Below, piece after piece: positions 1 to 7,030 of a DNA stretch of 8,590 nt. The translations under genes were made by a program, and so were the position numbers. The DNA lies in contig MUKB01000112.1 of NCBI GenBank assembly GCA_002049785.1, positions 1-8,590 of the forward strand. Reading direction: 5' to 3'. The notes beneath the pieces were generated by a model, which worked only from the letters and a program-made list of their open reading frames with translations, ran no database searches and was not told the DNA's origin. Source of the stretch: Caldifarciminota bacterium 4484_100. Lineage in GTDB: Bacteria; Hydrothermota; Tepidihabitantia; SM23-42. Positions within the stretch are counted from its first letter, which is position 1. Each line of letters starts with the position of its first letter.

Positions 1-654
1 CTTACAATCTTTGAAGTTGCTGAAATTTTACAGAATCAAGGGCTCGTCAATAAATCAGAATTTATAAATTTATGCTTCGACCAGAAATTCATTCAAAGTC
101 TGGGTTTGAAGGGAAAGAGCTTGGAGGGCTATTTCTTCCCTGATACCTATCTCTTGAATGAGACCCAGGGTGATACCGGGATCATTCGAACCTTCATTGT
201 AAATTTCCGAAGACACATACAAAAATTTGATATTAAAACTAAGGATTCACTGTATAAGATAATCACCCTTGCCTCAATCGTGGAGAAAGAGGCAAAGTTT
301 GAGGATGAGCGGCCCATCATTGCCCGGGTTTTTATGAATCGGCTTGAGAAGAACCGACCCTTGGAATCCTGTGCAACGGTGCTATATGCAATGAGACTTA
401 TGCATAAGGAGGTTCCGCATCGCAGACTCAGAGAGAAAGAACTTTTGCTCAAATCGCCCTTTAATACTTATCAAAACCTCGGTCTGCCTCCGGGTCCGAT
501 ATGTTCACCAGGGATGGCTTCGTTAGAGGCGGTTCTCTATCCAGCCCAGGTCGATTACCTCTACTTTGTTTCGATGGGGAATGGAAGGCATCATTTTTCT
601 CGAACTTATCGTGAACACCTTGCTGCAAAGGAACGTTACAATGCTAAAAAATGA
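1..654 (+). CDS. mltG: Endolytic murein transglycosylase MltG, C-terminal part (5' end outside window)
   Basis: The frame is open from base 1, so the gene begins upstream; 217 residues are visible. MltG (YceG family) is an inner-membrane-anchored lytic transglycosylase that cuts nascent glycan strands in the periplasm and leaves 1,6-anhydroMurNAc ends. Seen here: the GYFFPDTY motif (about 124-147), the catalytic block LASIVEKEA with the presumed catalytic Glu codon at 283-285, then ARVFMNRL, and the closing block SPFNTYQNLGLPPGPICSPG followed by YLYFVS and HHFSRTYREH, all classic for the family. The usual LQTDPTV segment reads LESCATV here, a variant of a normally conserved stretch. The N-terminal membrane anchor and LysM-like region lie outside the window. 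The stop (652-654) overlaps the next start by 14 bp, so this is probably the first visible member of the operon. Identity is close to certain. Confidence 0.95.
   Translation, partial: LTIFEVAEILQNQGLVNKSEFINLCFDQKFIQSLGLKGKSLEGYFFPDTYLLNETQGDTGIIRTFIVNFRRHIQKFDIKTKDSLYKIITLASIVEKEAKFEDERPIIARVFMNRLEKNRPLESCATVLYAMRLMHKEVPHRRLREKELLLKSPFNTYQNLGLPPGPICSPGMASLEAVLYPAQVDYLYFVSMGNGRHHFSRTYREHLAAKERYNAKK
627..633 (+). promoter_or_regulatory. Ribosome binding site that decides the start of the first cyclase-like gene
   Basis: AAAGGAA lies inside the end of mltG, 7 nt before the ATG at 641. An in-frame TTG at 566 would add 25 residues, but these merely overlap mltG coding sequence and have no such site. 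The ATG at 641 also gives an N-terminus (FEDIIIQETPYYKNLEKRY) that aligns with the start of the neighbouring paralogue at 3058. Confidence 0.7.
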
Positions 655-3061
655 GTTTGAGGACATCATAATTCAGGAGACCCCTTATTATAAGAATCTT
701 GAAAAGCGGTATCGGGATACGATAAACTTCAGACGATACTATTGGGTTCTGAAGAGAATATGTCCGCAGGACAATTTTGTAAAATATTTGGAAGGGAAGA
801 AGGGTAAAGAATTGGTCTATCTCGGGCGGAAGATATTCTCTCTTCAGGAGGAGTTTGTTTCAAATTACCTCACCTTCCTTGATGATGAAACTCAGGTAAC
901 GCGCTGGGAGAAGTTTTTTGAAAGGTATAACAAGACATTATTTGAAATCTATGAACGATTCGTGGGAAGACATAGTGAGCGGGTTATGATATTTGAAATC
1001 GTCAATCGAAAATTACTGCGTGATCTCTTAACGAAATATATTATGGATAAAAATGTCGATAAGAAGATAGTGATATCTGAACGTTTCGGTAAGGTCGTAA
1101 ATCAGCTATTTGCTTACATAAGACATTCATTGGCAAAATTTACCCCGATACATGATGGTTTGATTAGTGACTCCTATGAACAGCTACCGCTGCTTCCGAA
1201 ATGTGGGCATAATGAAACCCTGAAACTTCTGGCCAATAAATTTCTTGGAAAGGGATTGCCCGAACCGATATTTTCCGCAATCTACCGAAACATAATTTCA
1301 CTCTACTATACCCGGGGTAAGAAAGAGATACTGGATTCTATTGCCAAAAATAGAACCCTTGATAAGAAAGGTCTTATTGAAATATTCAATTCATATTTTT
1401 TCTTTCCTGATGACCAGGCCCTCAGTGAAATTCTTGAGGCCTTAAAAAATCAGGCGCGTGCGATGGTGGGTGATATTAAACTGCGTCGGGAAAAGATTGA
1501 ACATAAAATGCTGAGTATCAGGAGCAAGATAAAGGATATTACAAGCTCTCTGGCTGATAATCTGGTGCATCTGACCGAGGATTTCTCCACGGAAGAATCT
1601 ATTGAGAATATGATAAAAAGGCTGAAGCGGAGTTTGGTAAGCCAGGGATATGATTTGAAGATTTTGAAGGGAGAGTATCAGGTATATCTTGAACAAGAAA
1701 ACAGTTTGAATGCGATTCTCAATTTTAAATTGAATGATTTGACCAAATTTATCACCAGAAATGAGTGGGATCCTTTAATCATTCTATTGTTTGAACCGAA
1801 AAAGAAATTTGATGAGGAACCGATACAGACAGTTATCAAGAATGTAATGGGCGAGATTAAAAATAATCAATCCGCAATGCGGGTTATGGCCAATTATAAG
1901 GTCGGAGGTTTTTTGAAGGAGAAGTATAATATTAATATGATTAATGAAAAATTTTATGAAATTGTCCAGGATGTTATTGAACCTTTTGTGAAGGCCCTGC
2001 TTCTTGAAGAGATGATTGATTATTATCCTAAGTTATCGGGTGTGGTATCGAGTGAAGGGATACGTTATTTGGGAGAAGAGGTGCTTGCTGAGCGAGCCTT
2101 AGTGGTGGAGAAGGATATCAGGGTTCAACCAAAAAGAACAGGTGAGGAAGTGAGATTGAATATTTCACGCTATAAGAACCTTGTGTCAATACTGGTTTAT
2201 GATATCCGCGGTTCGACTTTTATGGGAACGAAATTGCGGGATGCAAAAAAGGAGAGTGAGATTCGAAACCTTTTCCAGGAGTCAATGCTTTCGGCGGCGG
2301 AGAAATATGGAGGTATTCCGATTAAAGATACCGGCGACGGAGGGATAATTCTATTTGCTGCCAACCATTATGATATCAAAAATAATAAGACTCTGGTTCC
2401 TGAACCGGGAAATGTACTTTCGGTTGTAAGAAGTAGTTTGCAGATGGTCAAGGATGCTGAAACCTTTGTGGAGGAGAATATACATAAATATAAGAACTGG
2501 TTCCGCGATGCAGAGGAGAGGAAGATAAATTTTGAGGGAATTACCTATGCGACCCTTCCACCATCTTATAAGACAATCTTCCAGATCGGAGTTGGTATCG
2601 CATCAGGCCAATATCCCAAGGAGGTCTATCTCGATAAGAATGCATTCGGAGAATTTGATGTTACCGGAATGCTTGTGCGGGAGGCGAATTTCTATTCCAA
2701 GATCAAGGCCAAGGGCAGGTCAACCATAGTCTGCGATGATGCTACTGTATATAATGTATTATTGAATGTCGATAAGTTTTCGTTTTTGAGTGAATCCGGT
2801 CTCAGGATTGACCCGATGTTACTCGATACAGAACAGGGGTTGGAGTACTGGATAAATCAGAAGGTCTCGAGGAAAGGGTTCATTCTTGACCTCTATAAGA
2901 TATTTGTTTCTGACTTCGGACAGGAGATAAAGCATCCAGGTAGCATCAAAATTCTTGTTGGTGTGAATGATATTGTGATTGATGAGACTGGAGAGATAAA
3001 GGATGGCAAAGGTGGCCGTGGTAAGTTTCTTTTTGAAATTTCAACCGAGTTAGGGAGATGA
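641..3061 (+). CDS. Class III nucleotide cyclase-domain protein with long helical N-terminus (paralogue 1)
   Basis: 806 residues from ATG 641. No signal peptide or membrane segment is seen, so it is probably cytoplasmic. Residues 1 to about 510 are mostly helical, match no domain I know, and include a coiled-coil-like stretch near 275-345. Residues about 515-710 form a cyclase homology domain: SILVYDIRGST carries metal Asp521; IKDTGDGG carries Lys562 and metal Asp566; FQIGVGIASG precedes FDVTG with Asp673. By eye alignment with mammalian adenylyl cyclase, Lys562 and Asp673 occupy the adenine-specifying positions, while the transition-state Asn and Arg positions are Arg680 and Phe684. It may be a divergent or inactive cyclase. 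Between the GDGG strand and IGVGIASG there is an unusually long helical insert ending in GITYATLPP. About 95 residues follow the domain. It overlaps mltG by 14 bp and the next gene by 4 bp (ATGA). Domain call firm; activity and ligand unknown. Confidence 0.8.
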   Translation: MLKNEFEDIIIQETPYYKNLEKRYRDTINFRRYYWVLKRICPQDNFVKYLEGKKGKELVYLGRKIFSLQEEFVSNYLTFLDDETQVTRWEKFFERYNKTLFEIYERFVGRHSERVMIFEIVNRKLLRDLLTKYIMDKNVDKKIVISERFGKVVNQLFAYIRHSLAKFTPIHDGLISDSYEQLPLLPKCGHNETLKLLANKFLGKGLPEPIFSAIYRNIISLYYTRGKKEILDSIAKNRTLDKKGLIEIFNSYFFFPDDQALSEILEALKNQARAMVGDIKLRREKIEHKMLSIRSKIKDITSSLADNLVHLTEDFSTEESIENMIKRLKRSLVSQGYDLKILKGEYQVYLEQENSLNAILNFKLNDLTKFITRNEWDPLIILLFEPKKKFDEEPIQTVIKNVMGEIKNNQSAMRVMANYKVGGFLKEKYNINMINEKFYEIVQDVIEPFVKALLLEEMIDYYPKLSGVVSSEGIRYLGEEVLAERALVVEKDIRVQPKRTGEEVRLNISRYKNLVSILVYDIRGSTFMGTKLRDAKKESEIRNLFQESMLSAAEKYGGIPIKDTGDGGIILFAANHYDIKNNKTLVPEPGNVLSVVRSSLQMVKDAETFVEENIHKYKNWFRDAEERKINFEGITYATLPPSYKTIFQIGVGIASGQYPKEVYLDKNAFGEFDVTGMLVREANFYSKIKAKGRSTIVCDDATVYNVLLNVDKFSFLSESGLRIDPMLLDTEQGLEYWINQKVSRKGFILDLYKIFVSDFGQEIKHPGSIKILVGVNDIVIDETGEIKDGKGGRGKFLFEISTELGR

Positions 3062-4101
3062 ATAGATATCGTATAGGTGAATTTCAGAGATATATTGATG
3101 AAAACAGTCATTATTGTAAACTCCTTAAGGAAAGATTTATCAATCCGGTTCATTATAAGAAAAATCTTACCAGTATCGAACAAGGACTGAGTTGCCTTGG
3201 TATTACACAGGAGGTTATAGATATCTTCCGCAATCGCAATAACTTCATTATCTGGCTGGGAAGACGATTGGATGAATATGAAGGTTACGAGCTGGCACTT
3301 TATATCGGACACAAAAAGATGGGATTACCGATACCTGCAGGATTGAAGGAGAGATGTCCGAAGGAGTGTATTTCAATCATCGACCAGGTGAGTAACAAGA
3401 AGTTTATCTATGAACTTAAGGATGAACTGCGCAGGGCTTCATTTTCGCCGGAAATCTTTCTTGCAATTCATAAGAGTATACTCGGGGCACGGGTCGAGAA
3501 CCTTTTTCCGGTATTTCTTGCGGATATTGAAAAGTTGGGTTTTACCGATATCAACGAAGCGATAAAAAAGATTCCGCGTGTCTATCTGGACTATCTTTCT
3601 GAATCTTCATTTCTAAAACTGGTTAGAAAGCTGTCCTCGATGCTCAAAGAGCTTAAGGGCAAGATGCTTGCCGAACTGAAGGAGATCAACCTTTACGCAT
3701 TACGTCTCAAAGAACAGCTTGAAGGACTTTATCTTGAAGCAAACCAGAATTTGAGAAACATCATCGAGAATGATGTCGCCAAGGGAACCGATGTAAATAT
3801 TATCACCCAGAAGGTTGCAAACCTATTCTCACGGCTGGATCGACTATTTCTCGGTAATGTCTACCATCTGAAGGATTATGAGAGGAGGGAGAAGGAGATC
3901 CAGGCCTTTCTGGAGCAGGAGGAGCAATTGAAATATGCTGCAGATAAGCGGGAACTGAATAGAAGAAAGAAGCTCTCTGAAATATATGAGGAGTATATGT
4001 TTTTCAATTCCCACCGCCTGCGAATGCGCCGAGGCGGGTGGTTCTTGATCAGGCAAATTTATATGCCCTCACCCTGCAGGGTAAAGGTGTTCTGCATTTG
4101 A
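3058..4101 (+). CDS. Cyclase-domain protein paralogue 2, N-terminal part (frameshifted gene)
   Basis: 347 codons in this frame; the last 20 or so residues, up to the TGA at 4099-4101, look out of frame. The start ATG overlaps the previous stop (ATGA). AGGGAG sits directly against the ATG, so translational coupling is the likely route of initiation. The N-terminus FQRYIDENSHYCKLLKERF parallels FEDIIIQETPYYKNLEKRY of the upstream protein, showing the two are paralogues. The rest is helical with no domain I recognise; residues about 194-245 and 275-313 are rich in Lys, Glu, Leu and Arg in coiled-coil style. Coding resumes one frame over at 4038-5081 with the cyclase domain. Joined, the product would be about 674 residues with the same layout as paralogue 1. 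I read this as the first half of one broken or mis-sequenced gene rather than an independent one. Confidence 0.7.
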   Translation: MNRYRIGEFQRYIDENSHYCKLLKERFINPVHYKKNLTSIEQGLSCLGITQEVIDIFRNRNNFIIWLGRRLDEYEGYELALYIGHKKMGLPIPAGLKERCPKECISIIDQVSNKKFIYELKDELRRASFSPEIFLAIHKSILGARVENLFPVFLADIEKLGFTDINEAIKKIPRVYLDYLSESSFLKLVRKLSSMLKELKGKMLAELKEINLYALRLKEQLEGLYLEANQNLRNIIENDVAKGTDVNIITQKVANLFSRLDRLFLGNVYHLKDYERREKEIQAFLEQEEQLKYAADKRELNRRKKLSEIYEEYMFFNSHRLRMRRGGWFLIRQIYMPSPCRVKVFCI

Positions 4102-5081
4102 AAGAACAACATACCTTTCCTGAAGACATTGTAAAATATGCCGAGACATATCGTAAGTGTATTACTATTCTGATTTACGATATCCGTGGTTCATCATATA
4201 TGGGAATAAAATTGCATGATGCGGTAAAGGAACAGAGGGTAAAATATAAGTTTGCCCGTGAGATGGCTGAGGTGGTCAAACGTTATGGCGGGTTCCTGCT
4301 CAAGGATACAGGTGATGGAGGGCTGGTCTGGTTCGCTGAAAATTCCGAGTCTATGTATAATCATCTTTATACTGAGTCGGTGACTGGTCGAGGGATGAAA
4401 CTTCGTTACTCAATATTTTCTGGTGCTGAATTTAATCTGATTCCAGCAATGGATTCGGCCAAGAGGGCGATTCTCTGTGCCCGGGATATGGTGCAGCGGG
4501 CTGAAGAATTTATCCGGGCGAATTTTATCCATTATCGTGAATGGTTTGCCGATGTTGCTGAACGAACTTTAGAACTTGATGGTATTACTTACGCCCTATT
4601 ACCACCTGAATTTAAAAGCCTTTTTAGGATCGGTGTCGGTATCGCATCAGGTATACCGGATCGGGATGTGGTCTTCTGCGCCAACTCTTACGGAGATCCG
4701 GACCTGGTAGGACCGATAATCGCAGATGCCCATCTCTATTCTATGGAGAGACAACCTGGGCGGTCGGTTGTTATCTGCGATCTTCCGACATTGGTTAATT
4801 TTGTACTCAATATCGAAAATTTTGAGTATGTGGTTGAAAAAGAAGATTTCGAGGAATATCTTAAGGCGGTGCAGAGTATCCTGCAGAAGGAACATATGTA
4901 TCGATTTTCGGATCAGAAGGTCTTAATGAAGCCTAAGGGCATTCATTTCCTTGAGGAGCTGAATAAAATTAATGCCTTGGTGGAGACACGGCCTGATGAA
5001 CTCCTGCTGGATAAGGATGGGAATCTTTTTACACCAGATAAGAAAAAGGTTAAGTTGATATACGAAATATTGAATCTCTGA
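4038..5081 (+). CDS. Cyclase-domain protein paralogue 2, class III cyclase homology domain part (frameshifted gene)
   Basis: The frame is open from 3990. GTG 4038 is only the first usable start codon; it has no well-spaced ribosome binding site, so the true start is probably 3058 in the other frame. The cyclase homology domain begins with ITILIYDIRGSSYMG (metal Asp at 4179-4181), then LLKDTGDGG (Lys 4302-4304, metal Asp 4314-4316), then FRIGVGIASG, then PDLVG (Asp 4701-4703). By alignment the transition-state Asn and Arg positions are Ala and Leu, a loss shared with paralogue 1 but with different replacements. The long insert before GITYALLPP is also shared and is longer here. About 95 residues follow the domain, as in paralogue 1. 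The stop at 5079-5081 shares one base with the ATG of the GGDEF gene. Domain identity is good; whether it cyclises a nucleotide is doubtful. Confidence 0.75.
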   Translation: MVLDQANLYALTLQGKGVLHLKEQHTFPEDIVKYAETYRKCITILIYDIRGSSYMGIKLHDAVKEQRVKYKFAREMAEVVKRYGGFLLKDTGDGGLVWFAENSESMYNHLYTESVTGRGMKLRYSIFSGAEFNLIPAMDSAKRAILCARDMVQRAEEFIRANFIHYREWFADVAERTLELDGITYALLPPEFKSLFRIGVGIASGIPDRDVVFCANSYGDPDLVGPIIADAHLYSMERQPGRSVVICDLPTLVNFVLNIENFEYVVEKEDFEEYLKAVQSILQKEHMYRFSDQKVLMKPKGIHFLEELNKINALVETRPDELLLDKDGNLFTPDKKKVKLIYEILNL

Positions 5082-6472
5082 TGGAAATCCTGATCTACGA
5101 TCCGGACCGGCTACGATTGGCAACCCTGGCAAGAAACTTGCATGACCTGGGTTTCAACTGGACCGCGGTTATGAATATTAGAGAGATCAGCCGAAAATTA
5201 TGCAAAAGAAGGTTTGACATCATAATTCTTGATGAGTCGGCGATAAAAAAGATTGAGAGGTTGAAGAAACTGGATCAGCACATACCTATTATTGTGATTG
5301 TTGAGAAGGGTTCTTCTATAGATTATGAGAGGCTCATATATCTGGGGGTGGAGGGTTTGGTTTTTCGGCCCTATCGTCTTGATTATCTCAAGTCGGTGAT
5401 AAACAAAGCAGCCCAAAGGCGGAGTGAGATATTGAGTAATTTGAAGGCGGTCGCCTCTTTGAAACAGCGGGTCCAGGAACTGCAGGGATTGAACGAAATT
5501 GTTCAGGCGATCAACTCTTCATTAGAGCCAAAAGAGATTTTTAGAATTATTATGGAGAAGATCGCCCATCTGATTAAGGCGGAAGGCTGGTCGGTATTAC
5601 TCCTTGATCAGGAACGGCAAGAACTTATCTTTGAGGCCGCAACCGGCGAGGCGGGGAAGAAGCTTCTTGGTATGCGTTTGAAGGTAGGCCAGGGGGTTGC
5701 TGGCTGGGTCGCCCGTTATGGAAGGTCATTAATTGTTCCAGATGTGAGTAAGGATCCAAGATTCTATTCAGGGGTTGATAAGAAGACTAAGTTTACAACG
5801 AAGTCCATCCTTTGTGTGCCGATGAAGAGTCGGGATCGAATTATTGGTGTAGTTGAGGTAGTGAATAAAATCGGGGGGGAACCTTTTAACCAGGATGATT
5901 TGAAGATTTTTGAGAATCTGGTCGCCCATCTTACAATCGCCCTGGAAAAGGCAGATATGTATCGACGGATGGAAAAGGCCACTCTGGTTGATGATTTAAC
6001 CAAATTATATAATGTTCGATACTGTAATCAGTACCTTGACAATTTTCTGATTAAGCGGAAACCAGGACATAGTGTAATATCTTTAATCTTTCTCGATATC
6101 GATTTCTTTAAGCTCGTGGATGATAATTATGGTCATCTTGTTGGAAGTGAAACTTTAAAGCGGGTTGCGGAGCGAATGCGCAAGGTGGTGCGCAAGGACG
6201 ATGTGCTGGTGCGTTATGGAGGCGATGAATATATTGTCATTCTACCCTTTACCGATAAGAAGACCGCGGCAGTTATTGCAGAAAGGATAAGGAAGGAAAT
6301 AAACCAGGAACCATTTTATGCCTTTGGCAATAAGAAATTCAAAATTTCGGTTACACTCGGTGTGGCGTCCTATCCTGAAGATGCAAAGAATCGTGACGGA
6401 TTAATCGGTGCTGCAGATAAGGCGATGTATAAAGGAAAGATGTCAGGAAGAAATAAGGTAGTGCTGGCTTAA
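5081..6472 (+). CDS. REC-GAF-GGDEF protein, Hypr-like dinucleotide cyclase candidate
   Basis: 463 residues, start set by the one-base TGATG overlap. Residues 1-115 are receiver-like: Asp7/Asp9, phosphoacceptor-position Asp51 in DIIILDES, but the switch Thr site lies in VIVEKG and the usual Lys-Pro is Arg96-Pro97, so switching may be altered. Residues about 140-292 are a GAF domain (VGQGVAGWVA, LCVPMKSRDRIIGVVEVVN). Residues about 300-463 are GGDEF: DDLTKLYN, LDIDFFK (metal Asp339), signature GGDEY at 380-384, inhibitory-site pattern RKDD at 371-374. Compared with PleD (D327, N335, D344 spacing kept exactly), the guanine-contacting Asn is Asp347 and the Asp is Ser356. Asp to Ser at that site is the hallmark of Hypr enzymes such as Geobacter GacA, which make 3',3'-cGAMP. 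The domain call is certain; the product (c-di-GMP, cGAMP or other) is inferred. No EAL, HD-GYP or effector domain is seen nearby. Confidence 0.93.
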   Translation: MEILIYDPDRLRLATLARNLHDLGFNWTAVMNIREISRKLCKRRFDIIILDESAIKKIERLKKLDQHIPIIVIVEKGSSIDYERLIYLGVEGLVFRPYRLDYLKSVINKAAQRRSEILSNLKAVASLKQRVQELQGLNEIVQAINSSLEPKEIFRIIMEKIAHLIKAEGWSVLLLDQERQELIFEAATGEAGKKLLGMRLKVGQGVAGWVARYGRSLIVPDVSKDPRFYSGVDKKTKFTTKSILCVPMKSRDRIIGVVEVVNKIGGEPFNQDDLKIFENLVAHLTIALEKADMYRRMEKATLVDDLTKLYNVRYCNQYLDNFLIKRKPGHSVISLIFLDIDFFKLVDDNYGHLVGSETLKRVAERMRKVVRKDDVLVRYGGDEYIVILPFTDKKTAAVIAERIRKEINQEPFYAFGNKKFKISVTLGVASYPEDAKNRDGLIGAADKAMYKGKMSGRNKVVLA

Positions 6473-6473
6473 T

Positions 6474-6986
6474 TCAATACTCTTCAGGTGAGGTATTTAT
6501 CTCACCGGCCTTTTCTAATGCAATTCGAACAAAGACCGGTCCAATCAATTCATATATTACCGTAGTAATAATGATGGTTGAGAGAATTGTGGTGCCGATA
6601 TAGCCAGGGAAATAATTCTTTGTTACCAAGGCAAGTCCAATTGCTACTCCTGCCTGTGGTGCAAGGGCAAGGCCTAAGTATTTTTTTATTTTCTCATCGG
6701 CATTTACAAGCAGGGCACCGATATATGCACCGAACATCTCTCCAGGAAGCCTGGTCAATACAAATATCAGACCGAGTATTCCCAATGTCTGGATGTGGTC
6801 GATTTTAAGATTGGCACCGGCAAGAAAGAAGAATAGAAGATAGAGAGGAGGGTCGAATCGTTTCAGATTGCCAAAAATTTCTTCGCTTACCCTTACTCTA
6901 TTTGCAATTGTAGCACCCAGCGACATATTTGATAGAAGTAACGAGACATTCAAGGTGATTGATATTCCAGTATTTAGAAAAATCAT
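6474..6986 (-). pseudogene. CPA2-type cation:proton antiporter, C-terminal part (frameshifted gene)
   Basis: About 170 residues from the first ATG (6984-6986), but the frame is open upstream to 7067 and reads as membrane-protein sequence from about 7028 (LKYIKSASNLLIYTLG). ATG 6986 has no ribosome binding site, so this is the tail of the gene starting at 7537 and not a separate gene. Family marks: a glycine-rich helix ending LLLSNMSLGATIANR, then PPLYLLFFFLAGANLKI, LTRLPGEMFGAYIGALL and LALAPQAGVAIGLALV, typical of late transmembrane helices of Na+/H+ exchangers. The protein ends soon after the last helix, without a TrkA-N or other regulatory tail. Its stop (6474-6476) is 1 bp from the stop of the convergent GGDEF gene, with no terminator between them. 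Family is confident; function is doubtful because of the break. Confidence 0.8.
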
Positions 6987-7030
6987 ACCAAGTGTATAAA
7001 TTAAAAGATTCGATGCAGATTTTATGTATT

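Noticed and set aside
147..452. Open frame on the minus strand opposite mltG, and similar long antisense frames opposite the cyclase-like and GGDEF genes
   Set aside because: Each overlaps a well-supported gene on the other strand, shows no family motif and has no start signal; they are shadows of coding sequence.
566..640. Upstream TTG start for the first cyclase-like gene, adding 25 residues
   Set aside because: It lies wholly inside mltG, lacks a good ribosome binding site, and the extension has no counterpart in the paralogue; ATG 641 has AAAGGAA at good spacing.
3997..4005. Programmed -1 frameshift at ATG TTT TTC
   Set aside because: The heptamer is G TTT TTC, not a standard X XXY YYZ slippery site, and I see no clear stimulatory SD or strong stem just after it; mutation or base-calling error in the T run is simpler.
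6470..6480. Bidirectional terminator between the convergent operons
   Set aside because: Only one base separates the two stop codons and no stem with a T-tract is visible there; termination must lie inside the opposing gene or be factor-dependent.
6984..6986. ATG as an independent start for a short C-terminal transporter gene
   Set aside because: No ribosome binding site, homologous sequence extends upstream of it in the same frame, and a protein beginning there would lack the ion-binding half.
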